Assembly (NCBI RefSeq): GCF_004208415.1
Contig: NZ_CP035758.1
Span: 10,478,001-10,542,000 of the forward strand
Direction of reading: 5' to 3'
DNA length: 64,000 nt
Origin: Ktedonosporobacter rubrisoli
GTDB taxonomy: Bacteria; Chloroflexota; Ktedonobacteria; Ktedonobacterales; Ktedonobacteraceae
Made by a program: the position numbers and the translations under genes. This document shows, piece by piece, positions 54,071 to 62,790 of the stretch (the first letter of the stretch is position 1; every line of letters starts with the position of its first letter). The notes under the pieces were generated by a model that was not told where the DNA came from, made no database searches, and saw only the letters and a program-made list of their open reading frames with translations.

Positions 54071-55432
54071 TTACTCTCCTGCTTCCGCGTTGGCGTGCAA
54101 CTCCGTTTCCCTGTGATTCTCAGCCTGCTGGGGGGCGACTTTGGGTGTGTGCTCACGCAGGAGCTGATAGAGGATAATCGCAGCAAAGGTTGCGGTGCCG
54201 ATCCCACCAAGGGAGAAACCGGCGATGTTGATGGTGAAATTGCCAGCCCCCAGGATAAGTGCCACGGCTATCGTGATCAGATTGCGGCTCTGAGAAAAAT
54301 CGACGTTGTTTTGCACCCAGATCCGCGCGCCGGTTGCCGCGATCAGGCCAAAGAGGACGATGGCCAATCCCCCGATGACGCCGGAAGGAATGCTGGCAAT
54401 CAAGGCACCAAATTTTGGAGAGAAGCCAAGGAGAATGGCGACAAGCGCACTGATGATAAAGATAAGCGTGGAGTAGATGCGCGTCACCGCCATGACCCCG
54501 ATATTTTCCGCGTAGGTCGTCACTCCAGTGCCGCCGCCAAAGCCCGAGACGATCGTCGAGAGCCCATCACCAAGAAAGGCACGGCCCAGATAGGTATCCA
54601 GGTTGCGCCCGGTCATGGCTTCAATAGCTTTGATATGGCCAAGATTCTCTGTCACCAGGATGATGGCTACCGGGGCAATCAGCGCTATAGCATGCGGCTG
54701 AAAGGTGGGTGCAGTAAAGTTGGGCAGGCCGACCCAGGCAGCTTTTTGCAGGTTGGTGAAATCAATGGCTTTGCCCAGGCCCAGGCCATTGGCCAGCAGA
54801 GCATAGATCACATAGCCAATGATGCCGCCGAGGAGAATAGGAAGACGCTTGAGTGCGCCCGGAGCATAGATGGCGACGAGGGCCACGGCAAGCACCGTGA
54901 TCACCGCCATCCAGGTATCGAAAGGCGTGCCCGCCGTATCGCTGATAGCTGTGGGAGCGAGGTTCAAGCCAATGATGGCGACGACGGCGCCGGTGACGGG
55001 TGGAGGAAGGAGAAATTCGATCCATTTGTAGCCGACGAGCATCACGAGAATGCCGATGAGGGCATAGACGACGCCAGCGGCGATAATGCCGCCGAGGGCA
55101 ACGGAGATGTGCGGGTTGAGGCCCTTGCCGGCGTAGGCGCTGGCGGCGATGACGACAGCAATGAAGGAAAAACTTGAGCCAAGATAACTGGGGACGCGTC
55201 CCCCGACGACCACAAAGAAAAGAAGCGTACCAATGCCAGAAAAAAAGATAGCCGTGTTCGGGTCGAAACCCATAATTATGGGAGCCAGGACTGTGGAGCC
55301 AAACATGGCGAGCACATGTTGCAGCCCCACGAGAATGGACTGCCCCCAGGGGAGCCGTTCATCCGGTGCTATAATTCCCTCTTGCTTGAGGGTCCAGCCT
55401 GTGAAATATCCACGCTTTTCGGCTGTTGCCAT
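54071..55432 (-). CDS. NCS2 uracil/xanthine permease
   Basis: A 453-residue nucleobase:cation symporter with fourteen helices. ATG 55432 follows AAGGAGGACT. Landmarks are PWGQSILVGLQHVLAMFGSTVLAP, the LLPPPVTGAVVAIIGLNLAP segment, and VTENLGHIKAIE, with the Glu of helix 8 that binds base. The form is that of UraA/RutG, so uracil or a purine such as xanthine is the likely substrate. It is last in a minus-strand run with carbamate kinase and xanthine dehydrogenase-type genes. The C-terminus is a polar tail. A 294-base spacer with a TTGACA near 55566 precedes it, so it may also have its own promoter. Confidence 0.9.
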   Translation of the reverse strand: MATAEKRGYFTGWTLKQEGIIAPDERLPWGQSILVGLQHVLAMFGSTVLAPIIMGFDPNTAIFFSGIGTLLFFVVVGGRVPSYLGSSFSFIAVVIAASAYAGKGLNPHISVALGGIIAAGVVYALIGILVMLVGYKWIEFLLPPPVTGAVVAIIGLNLAPTAISDTAGTPFDTWMAVITVLAVALVAIYAPGALKRLPILLGGIIGYVIYALLANGLGLGKAIDFTNLQKAAWVGLPNFTAPTFQPHAIALIAPVAIILVTENLGHIKAIEAMTGRNLDTYLGRAFLGDGLSTIVSGFGGGTGVTTYAENIGVMAVTRIYSTLIFIISALVAILLGFSPKFGALIASIPSGVIGGLAIVLFGLIAATGARIWVQNNVDFSQSRNLITIAVALILGAGNFTINIAGFSLGGIGTATFAAIILYQLLREHTPKVAPQQAENHRETELHANAEAGE

Positions 55433-55726
55433 ACGTAATAGTCCTCCTTAAAAAAAAGGGATAATGAGATAAGTGCAAAGTTAAGTGAAGAACTGAGAGA
55501 TGCTTGAGCGTAAAAGACCTCCTTTCGAAGAAACTATAGTAGTAAACGATACGAATATCCGTTTGTCAATCTTTGCTCTGAGTACAGAGTGCTCTCCTTT
55601 AAGCTGCTCCCTGGAATGGTGTCGTGTGAGAAATTGGGCCAGAAGGAACTAATGCCAGCTTTTTCTCAGATCCTGATGATACCTGGGTTTTACTGAGATA
55701 AATAGAATGGGAGCGTATATTCGCCC

Positions 55727-56680
55727 CTATCTGGAGTCAGGAAAAATCCAAGTACCTGTCTTGCCATCAAGAGCCTGAGTTATTGCCTCCGGCCTGGTAA
55801 TGAGAACGGCTTTGCCGCCGTTCTGCAGATACTCGATAGCTGCACAAATCTTGGGTTCCATGCTGCCTCTGGCAAAATGCCCTTCGTTGAAATAGCGCAG
55901 TATTTCGCTGAGTGTGAGTTTGGAGAGATCCTGTTGATTTGGGCCATGATAATTCAAGGCAACTTTTTCGACTCCTGTGGAGATCAAGAGGAGATCGGCC
56001 TGCAATGTACTGGCCAGCAGGCTACTCGCAAGATCTTTATCAATAACTGCTTGAGTGCCTATGAGAGTGCCGTAGGTATCGATTATAACCGGAATGCCGC
56101 CACCGCCTGCACTGATTACGATGAGTCCCGCTTGAAGCATATGCGCGATGGCTTCGCTTTCCATAATTTGGCATGGATGGGGTGAAGGAACGGCTCTCCG
56201 CCAACCGCGTCCGGCATCTTCCATCATGGCCCAACCATACTCGCGCTGCTTTTGCTCTGCTTCAGTTGCCGTATAGAATGGTCCTATGGGTTTACTCGGC
56301 TGTTGGAAGGCAGGATCATCAGGGTCGACAAGCGTATGGGTAAGCAAGGCCACAACTTGCTTGTTCAGGCTGCGCCTCCGCAATTCATTGCTTAAGGCTT
56401 GTTGGAGCGCATATCCGATGCTTCCTTGCGATTCCGCTACGGCGATATCAACAGATATGGTATAATCCAACTCTTTTCGGGCTATCTCTGCCTGAAGAAG
56501 GATGAGACCAACTTGCGGGCCGTTGCCATGGGTGAGCACAACTTGCCAGCCGCGAAGGATCATCTCGACAATATGGATGGCTGTCTCTTGTAGGGCTTTC
56601 TGCTCGCCTGCTACTGATTGACACGTAGCATTTTCAACGAGCGAATTGCCGCCAATAGCGATCACTGCAAGTCGGGACAT
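55727..56680 (-). CDS. arcC: Carbamate kinase
   Basis: A 317-residue amino acid kinase that makes ATP from carbamoyl phosphate and ADP. The start at 56680 follows GAAGGAGATGACACG. Motifs: AIGGNSLVE (about 7-15), THGNGPQVGLILLQ (about 49-62), SAGGGGIPVI, and DKDLASSLLA for the ATP pocket. In allantoin-degrading bacteria such an enzyme (AllK) uses carbamoyl phosphate from oxalurate cleavage. The DUF2877 protein nearby supports that use here rather than arginine fermentation; no arginine deiminase is present. Confidence 0.9.
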   Translation of the reverse strand: MSRLAVIAIGGNSLVENATCQSVAGEQKALQETAIHIVEMILRGWQVVLTHGNGPQVGLILLQAEIARKELDYTISVDIAVAESQGSIGYALQQALSNELRRRSLNKQVVALLTHTLVDPDDPAFQQPSKPIGPFYTATEAEQKQREYGWAMMEDAGRGWRRAVPSPHPCQIMESEAIAHMLQAGLIVISAGGGGIPVIIDTYGTLIGTQAVIDKDLASSLLASTLQADLLLISTGVEKVALNYHGPNQQDLSKLTLSEILRYFNEGHFARGSMEPKICAAIEYLQNGGKAVLITRPEAITQALDGKTGTWIFPDSR

Positions 56681-56767
56681 CGTGTCATCTCCTTCTAGGC
56701 CTCGATCTGTCACACAGTCTCTCTGCTCTCTCGGTGGGTAAGGTGGCTATGCTACAAATGGCGCGCT

Positions 56768-59155
56768 TTACCTTATTCCCTTGTGCGCAAGCCTGCGAAT
56801 TTCACTGGGCGTTAAGGGCATATGATCTACGAGCGCGGCGAAAGGGGCCAGCGCATCTTCTAGCGCTGCAGCCATCAAGGCTGGGACTGGAATACAACCA
56901 GCTTCACCGGCTCCCTTGACTCCGAGTGGATTGATGGGCGAAGGGGTTTCGATATGGCCTATCTCCAGATGAGGTATCTCGCTGGCGTAGGGCATAAGAA
57001 AGTCCATATAGTTTGCATTAAGTAGCTGTCCATTGTCATCGTAATCAAGATGCTCATAGAAAGAGCCGGCTATACCTTGAGCCACGCCGCCACAGATTTG
57101 TCCCTCTACAACCAAAGGGTTGACCAACTTGCCACAGTCGTGCTGTACCACATACTTTCGTATCTTGACCTGGCCTGTGCCAATATCTACTTCGATAATG
57201 GCTGCATGCACGCCACTGGCAAAGGTAGCATGTTGGGGACTAAAATATTGCGTGGCCTCCAGCCCTGGTTCTGTTCCGGCTGGCAGCGGTGGCCCTTCTG
57301 GAGCTGGCAAGATCGCAGGTAAGTCGGGAGCGTTTGCTCCATAGGCATAACGGATAGGATTCGAGGCGATCGAAAGGGCGGCCAGCGAGAGACCACGCTC
57401 GGGCGAACCTTGAATGCACACACGACCCTCAACCAGCTCTAGATCTTCTGGAGCCGCCTCTAATAAGGAAGCCGCCAGATTAATCGCCTTCTTTTTAATT
57501 GCTCTGGCGGCGAGCCCGATGGCGTTGCCTGCTACAACCATGGCTCGGCTGGCATAGGTACCCGTGCCCCAGTGAAAGCGCCGAGTATCGCCAGTCGTAA
57601 TGTGGACCTTTTCTATGTCTACATTCAGTTCCTGAGCCACAATCTGGGCGAAAGTGGTTTCATGTCCCTGACCCTGGGTTGAAACTCCTGTAGCCACGTA
57701 GATCTCACCAAGAGTATCGATAGCAATATGGGCTCCCTCATAGGGGCCGATGCCGGTTCCCTCTACATAGCAGCCGATGCCAATCCCCAGATAGCGATCT
57801 TGGGCACGGGCACGATATTGCTCCTCACGGAACTGCTCGTAACCTATCATCTGTAATGCTTGTTCCAGACCTGCTGGATAGTTTCCGCTATCGTAGCGGG
57901 TAGGGAGCCCATCCTGAAAAACCAGGCCAACGTCATAGGGGAATTCGTCGGGTTGGATAAAGTTGCGCCTGCGGATCTCGGCTCGATCTAGCCCTAGCTG
58001 ATCGGCAGCATAGTCTATTATGCGTTCCATTGCAAAGACGCCATGAGGGCGTCCAGCGCCACGGTACGGGCTCACAGGTGTGCGGTTGGTATAGACAACC
58101 GTGGCCTCAGAATAGTAAGCAGGTAGTTTATAAGGCCCTGGCAGCTGGCAAGCCGTAATCTGAGGGACGATGATGCCGTAAGGACAATACGCGCCAGTAT
58201 CGTGGAGGAAAATATCGCGTAAGCCAAGAATATGCCCCTCTGTATCCATCGCAACCTCGATATCATGGACTTGACCACGCTCATGATTGGAGGCTACCAT
58301 ATGCTCAAGGCGGTCTTCGACCCATTTGACCGGGCGCTTTAAACGAATCGCTGCCAGCGGAACCAGAACCTCCTCAGGATAGAAGAGCATAATTTTGACC
58401 CCGAAGCCGCCACCCAGATCAGGAGCGCTAACCTGCACTTTGTCTCGGGGAAGACCAAAGAGCACGGCAAGTCCATTGCGGATGGAGATCGGCCCTTGCG
58501 TGCTATCCCAAACGCTCAGCGCTTGCTCAAAGGCATCAAAGCGTGCAAGTACTCCCCGGCCTTCTATGGGTTGACTTGCGCTTCTCTCAAGCTGTACCTG
58601 GCGCCGAAATACATGGGCAGCTTGAGCGAAGGCAGTATCTATATCGCCTACCTGCTGAATCAGGTGGGCGGCAATATTTGTGGGCGCATCTGCATGAATA
58701 CGTGGCGCCTGGGCGCTAGTAGCCTCGGCCAGGTGGGCGGGACTCACGACTGGTAGAGGCTCATAGTCAACTTCGATCAACTCTAATGCGTCCTCAGCGA
58801 TGTAGCGATTCTGGGCCACAACCATAGCAACAGCTTCACCAACATAGCGAACCGTGTCTTTCGCTAGCGCATATTGTGTGTGCGGGTGCGTTAAGGCCGG
58901 GTGAGGGATTAAGAGTGGCAAAGGCTCGGCAATCGGTCCGAGATCTTTGTAGGTGAAGACGGCCATAACGCCTTCGAGTCCCTCTGCTTCAGCTGTATCG
59001 ATAGCGTTTATGTGAGCATGGGCATAGGGACTGCGCAATATGGCAGCATGGAGCATATCGGGCAGCTCTATGTCATCAATATAGGTAGCTGAGCCGGTGA
59101 GAAAGCGTTGATCCTCTTTACGCCGGAGAGGAGCACCGAATACCTGTCCAGTCAT
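56768..59155 (-). CDS. Xanthine dehydrogenase-type molybdenum subunit
   Basis: A 795-residue large subunit of the xanthine oxidase/aldehyde dehydrogenase family. The ATG at 59155 overlaps the small-subunit stop by ATGA. It starts GAPLRRKEDQRFLTGSA, has the molybdopterin motif AGRPHG in PYRGAGRPHGVFAMER, TGVSTQGQGHETTFAQI, and the catalytic Glu at E751 in KGAGEAGCIP. The active-site loop is PYRGAGR, not the AYRCSFR of CO dehydrogenase form I, so a purine or aromatic N-heterocycle is more likely than CO. It forms a trimer-type unit with the next two genes. Confidence 0.9.
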   Translation of the reverse strand: MTGQVFGAPLRRKEDQRFLTGSATYIDDIELPDMLHAAILRSPYAHAHINAIDTAEAEGLEGVMAVFTYKDLGPIAEPLPLLIPHPALTHPHTQYALAKDTVRYVGEAVAMVVAQNRYIAEDALELIEVDYEPLPVVSPAHLAEATSAQAPRIHADAPTNIAAHLIQQVGDIDTAFAQAAHVFRRQVQLERSASQPIEGRGVLARFDAFEQALSVWDSTQGPISIRNGLAVLFGLPRDKVQVSAPDLGGGFGVKIMLFYPEEVLVPLAAIRLKRPVKWVEDRLEHMVASNHERGQVHDIEVAMDTEGHILGLRDIFLHDTGAYCPYGIIVPQITACQLPGPYKLPAYYSEATVVYTNRTPVSPYRGAGRPHGVFAMERIIDYAADQLGLDRAEIRRRNFIQPDEFPYDVGLVFQDGLPTRYDSGNYPAGLEQALQMIGYEQFREEQYRARAQDRYLGIGIGCYVEGTGIGPYEGAHIAIDTLGEIYVATGVSTQGQGHETTFAQIVAQELNVDIEKVHITTGDTRRFHWGTGTYASRAMVVAGNAIGLAARAIKKKAINLAASLLEAAPEDLELVEGRVCIQGSPERGLSLAALSIASNPIRYAYGANAPDLPAILPAPEGPPLPAGTEPGLEATQYFSPQHATFASGVHAAIIEVDIGTGQVKIRKYVVQHDCGKLVNPLVVEGQICGGVAQGIAGSFYEHLDYDDNGQLLNANYMDFLMPYASEIPHLEIGHIETPSPINPLGVKGAGEAGCIPVPALMAAALEDALAPFAALVDHMPLTPSEIRRLAHKGIR

Positions 59156-59688
59156 GCCTCGGCCTTCTCTCCAGCACTCTGTGCAGCCCTGGCTTCCAAA
59201 AGCACATGGCGCACTGCAGCTATAATACCTTGATAGCCTGTACAGCGGCAAAGATTTCCGGCAAGAGCCTCGCGCAAGGCTTCATCGCTGATATCAGGAT
59301 CAGGATGATCTTGCAAAAATGCGTAGATGGCCATCAGAAAACCCGGAGTGCAGAAACCACACTGCAGCCCATGATACTGGTGGAAGGCTTGCTGCAAGGG
59401 ATGCAAGCTACCATCTGGCTTTGCTAGGCCCTCAACCGTAAGAATATCTGCTCCATCGACCTGTACGGCCAGCATAAGGCAGGAGCGAACGGGTGCACCG
59501 TTGAACAGAATAGTGCATGCTCCACAGACTCCATGTTCGCAACCGACGTGCGTGCCCGTCAGATGGAGCTCGTGGCGTAAGAAGTCGCTCAAGAGCCAGC
59601 GCGTTTCAACCTGGATTGTATGCAGAACGCCATTGACATTTACACGAATGTGGCGTTTTTCCTGCGGCGATATACTGCTTTGGCTCAT
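59152..59688 (-). CDS. 2Fe-2S subunit of the molybdenum hydroxylase
   Basis: A 178-residue electron-transfer subunit with both clusters visible: C50, C55, C58 and C70 (GCEHGVCGAC, RSC) in the plant-ferredoxin domain, and C110, C113, C147 and C149 (QCGFCTPG, CRCTGY) in the helical domain. It passes electrons from molybdenum to FAD. It overlaps the genes on both sides by ATGA, so all three are coupled. AGGAGGG precedes the start. Confidence 0.95.
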   Translation of the reverse strand: MSQSSISPQEKRHIRVNVNGVLHTIQVETRWLLSDFLRHELHLTGTHVGCEHGVCGACTILFNGAPVRSCLMLAVQVDGADILTVEGLAKPDGSLHPLQQAFHQYHGLQCGFCTPGFLMAIYAFLQDHPDPDISDEALREALAGNLCRCTGYQGIIAAVRHVLLEARAAQSAGEKAEA

Positions 59689-60566
59689 CTGTTACCCTCC
59701 TGACGGGCTCTCTCTACGGCGAGACGTAAGGTGCGCTCAACCAGCACACCGGCGACGCTGCGCCGATACTCTGTGCTGGCGTGAAGGTCAGTATCTGGCG
59801 CAAGGTGGATGCTGACCTCGCGAGCGGCTGCCGCGAACAAAGCCTCAGATGGTCGTTCTTCGCGCAGAAGAGTTTCTGCTTGTTGAGCGTGTATGGGGGT
59901 GGGCGCAACTCCTGTCAGGGCCAGGTGGGCCGCGCTGATCGTACCATTCGCGCGCAAAGTAATCTGGGCGGCCACCCCTACCAGGGCAAAGTCGCCATGG
60001 CGTCGACTGACTTCGAGAAAGGCTGAGCCCGAGCGGGGAGGCAGAGCAGGGAGCCAGACCTCTGTTAACAACTCTTTTGGCTGAAGCGCTGTTTGGAGCT
60101 GGTCAAGAAAGAAATCCCTGGCCTCAATCCTGCGCCTGCCTGAGCTGAATTCGACCTGAACCGAGCCCTGCAAGGCCAGTAGAACGGCTGGCAGCTCTGC
60201 GGCTGGATCAGCATGTGCCAGGGAGCCTCCTAATGTGCCTCGTGAGCGGATAGGGGCATGGCCAATGAAAGGGATTGCTTCTGCTACTAGTGGGCAAAGA
60301 CGACGTACGAGCGGGGACCGTTCGAGATCGCGCTGGCGTGTGAGCGCACCAATAACTAGTCCGCCCTCTGCTTCATGAATATAAGCCAGGTCCGCTACGC
60401 GATTAATATCGATAAGATGGCCCGGTTGAGACAGGCGCATATTGAGGAGCGGGATTAGGCTCTGGCCACCGGCCAGCACTTTGGCATCATCTGCATAGAT
60501 ATCAAGTAATGTAAAAACATCTTGACGTGTTGCCGGGTCATGATAGGCAAAACGGGGCGGTTTCAT
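59685..60566 (-). CDS. FAD-binding subunit of the molybdenum hydroxylase
   Basis: A 293-residue medium subunit. The FAD motifs are LAGGQSLIPLLNMR (about 35-48) and RGTLGGSLAHADPAAELP (about 108-125), followed by the CO_deh_flav_C domain with LTGVAPTPIHA. It hands electrons to NAD or another acceptor. First of the three overlapping genes; its start follows GGGGAGATAGC. Confidence 0.93.
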   Translation of the reverse strand: MKPPRFAYHDPATRQDVFTLLDIYADDAKVLAGGQSLIPLLNMRLSQPGHLIDINRVADLAYIHEAEGGLVIGALTRQRDLERSPLVRRLCPLVAEAIPFIGHAPIRSRGTLGGSLAHADPAAELPAVLLALQGSVQVEFSSGRRRIEARDFFLDQLQTALQPKELLTEVWLPALPPRSGSAFLEVSRRHGDFALVGVAAQITLRANGTISAAHLALTGVAPTPIHAQQAETLLREERPSEALFAAAAREVSIHLAPDTDLHASTEYRRSVAGVLVERTLRLAVERARQEGNR

Positions 60567-60728
60567 ATGCTATCTCCCCTCGCCTTCTTCGTCCTTATAA
60601 CTAACTACTCTGTGAGCAGGGCTGGTATGGATGCTGGCCTTAGCAAACTGGTCGGATTGCCCACGTTTGCCCTGCTACATGTCCAAACATAGCGTGACCG
60701 CTGATGACCTGTTAAAGGAAAGAAAAGC

Positions 60729-61550
60729 TTATCTCTCCCCTTCTTCAGTCACATAGGCTACGATGCGACAGAATGCAGCCTCGCCACCTTTGAAGCGCCA
60801 GGGATAGCATCCAATCCACACCCTTTGATCGAGCACCTGATCAATTTCTCCCCCCACATTTTCTGCATGGAAAACCAGGTGAGGAAAGAGATAATAGTGC
60901 ATGACCTGGTAATCGGGAGTGGGGAAGATCTCGCTTAATGATTTGCCCAGTACGCGCTCAGCTTCCGCCGCCAGATCGGGTCGTAGCGAACGTATAACCG
61001 TATTCATGGGGTGATCCATTGAGCCGGCATCCACAGCCAGCCAGGAGATGCCGCGTTCAAGCACCCAATCTGCGAACTCGCGTGTAGGGCCTGGATGTTT
61101 GATAAAATAGCGTGTCTCATCAGGTTGGCTTTCGCCCGCCCAATTGCTGGGATAATATTTATGATAGCCGGTATGGACAAAGAGAATATCGCCGCGCTCG
61201 ATGCGGATGCCTGTCCGGCGTTCCCAATCTTCGAAATGTTGAGGCGTGTAGATTCCATAATCGCCGATGCCCAGCTTTTCAAGATCGACAATGACGGCCG
61301 GGCCAAAGAGTTTGTTGATGGGAATGCTGCCAATGTCCTGCCCGTTTGTGATGAAATGGAGCGGTGCGTCGAGATGAGTACCTACATGAAGTGTCGAAGC
61401 TATATGCTGGCCGCCTACTTTATCAAAGGCTACCCGCTTGATCCATTTAATCGTTGGTCCATCGTAGGTTGCGAAGCCCGGCGTATGTATGTCCCAGTCC
61501 TGAGAGAGATCAAGGACGCGTACATTGCGTAAATCAATCGGATGTACCAT
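60729..61550 (-). CDS. Cyclase family metal-dependent hydrolase
   Basis: A 273-residue hydrolase of the kynurenine formamidase/cyclase family. The metal-binding signature HxGTHxDxPxHF is complete: H55, H59, D61 and H65 (HVGTHLDAPLHF). The family includes formamidases, isatin hydrolase and ureide-linked amidases. Its place ahead of the xanthine dehydrogenase genes on the same strand, 162 bases away, suggests cleavage of a ring-opened amide in the same pathway. The start follows AAGGGAAGC. The exact substrate is open. Confidence 0.85.
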   Translation of the reverse strand: MVHPIDLRNVRVLDLSQDWDIHTPGFATYDGPTIKWIKRVAFDKVGGQHIASTLHVGTHLDAPLHFITNGQDIGSIPINKLFGPAVIVDLEKLGIGDYGIYTPQHFEDWERRTGIRIERGDILFVHTGYHKYYPSNWAGESQPDETRYFIKHPGPTREFADWVLERGISWLAVDAGSMDHPMNTVIRSLRPDLAAEAERVLGKSLSEIFPTPDYQVMHYYLFPHLVFHAENVGGEIDQVLDQRVWIGCYPWRFKGGEAAFCRIVAYVTEEGER

Positions 61551-61839
61551 GCGAGAGCTTCCCTTCTTATGCGCTATATCAGTTAAAGACTGGTGCCAGG
61601 TAAGAAAGCTATGCTGAGCTGGAAAGCTGCCAGGTGAGATCGACGGTCCCTATGTTTTCCCTCCAGATGAGCAGAAGTAATTGGCAACTTGTGCTAAATG
61701 CCAGATCAGCAATGTGTTTGGAATAGAACTGATCTGAACGGGATGGTGCAATTATAACGAAGGAATATTCAAAATCGCAATGGGCAAAATTGCTGACAAA
61801 TATGGTAATATTTTGGCAAATATTGCTAAGGGAGAGGCC

Positions 61840-62790
61840 ATGGCTACTTCTCTGGTTGCGTTGGACTATAGCAGACCTGTGCAGGCTTTTTTCGAGCAAG
61901 AGCCGCAATTTGGCTCGATTCATAGCGTTTTTTCGCGGGCGGTCAATCTAAGCCTTAACAAAACGCTGATAGCTGTGCTCAGCTCAGAGCTTCAGCAAAT
62001 GCCTAATGGGTTGCGTCTTTCAACGTATGAGGCAAAGCAACTTTTTGCGCGCCTGCGACCTGGGGAGAGCATTATACTTGGAAAAGGGGCTCTCTCCATT
62101 CCAGCTTATGAGCTTTTGCTTGTCCTTCCCACAAGACCTGCCTGGGAGCCGCGCCCGGCTATCGAAACCTGCAACTGGTCGCGAGATACTGTGAGACAAC
62201 ATGTGCGCAGTTTGGTTAGCTATCTGGCTGAGCGGGTTTTCCAGGAAGGCTTGCTCTCCTCTGTGCTTAGTATGTTCAGCGGGAGGGTAAGACCGCGAAG
62301 CTCTTTAGCGCAGCTCGCATTTTTCCTATTACACGAGCTCATGCAAGCTTGTTGGCAACAAGATAGTGTTCTTCTCACAGAAGCCGTGCAAGGTCTGGCC
62401 GGTCTTGGTCCGGGTCTCACTCCCTCCGGAGATGACTTACTTGGCGGTTTTGCTGCCGTCATGGCTTTACTTAGCCAAGAACTGAGCAGAGATAGCTGCT
62501 CGCGCGCATCTCTTGCTGAAACCATAGCCACAACAGCTCAGGGCCGTACTACCAGCTTAAGCTGTACCTTATTGACCCATGCAGCGCGTGGAGAAGTCGC
62601 TGAGCATGTAGGAACGCTGCTCCTGGCACTCTCTGAGCCTATAACTAATTTTTCTCGGGTGCTACAAACGGCTCAGCGCTTGCAGGCCTTTGGCGCAACC
62701 TCGGGCAGTGATACATTGGCCGGAGTGTTATTGGGCTTGCGAACTTTGGAAGGAGGCGATAATGACTTTTACCGTGAGGGATGCCCTTAG
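61840..62790 (+). CDS. DUF2877 protein (AllH/YlbF-like)
   Basis: A 316-residue protein of the DUF2877 family. The ATG at 61840 follows GGGAGAGG; a longer frame begins at 61780. The family block GLGPGLTPSGDDLLGGF (about 205-221) and ATSGSDTLAGVLLGL near the end are clear. In E. coli the relative YlbF (AllH) is one subunit of the oxamate carbamoyltransferase formed with FdrA (AllF) and YlbE (AllG), which releases carbamoyl phosphate from oxalurate. Carbamate kinase nearby would use that product. FdrA and YlbE are not in the window and may lie just beyond its right edge. The PucR gene overlaps its end by 29 bases. Confidence 0.82.
   Translation: MATSLVALDYSRPVQAFFEQEPQFGSIHSVFSRAVNLSLNKTLIAVLSSELQQMPNGLRLSTYEAKQLFARLRPGESIILGKGALSIPAYELLLVLPTRPAWEPRPAIETCNWSRDTVRQHVRSLVSYLAERVFQEGLLSSVLSMFSGRVRPRSSLAQLAFFLLHELMQACWQQDSVLLTEAVQGLAGLGPGLTPSGDDLLGGFAAVMALLSQELSRDSCSRASLAETIATTAQGRTTSLSCTLLTHAARGEVAEHVGTLLLALSEPITNFSRVLQTAQRLQAFGATSGSDTLAGVLLGLRTLEGGDNDFYREGCP

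Noticed and set aside
54095..55177. 360-aa plus-strand frame opposite the NCS2 permease
   Set aside because: It is the low-complexity Asp/Gly/Arg antisense of a clear transporter gene, with no ribosome site or motif.
56768..59155. CO dehydrogenase large subunit
   Set aside because: The active-site loop is PYRGAGR, not the Cys-containing AYRCSFR of form I CoxL.
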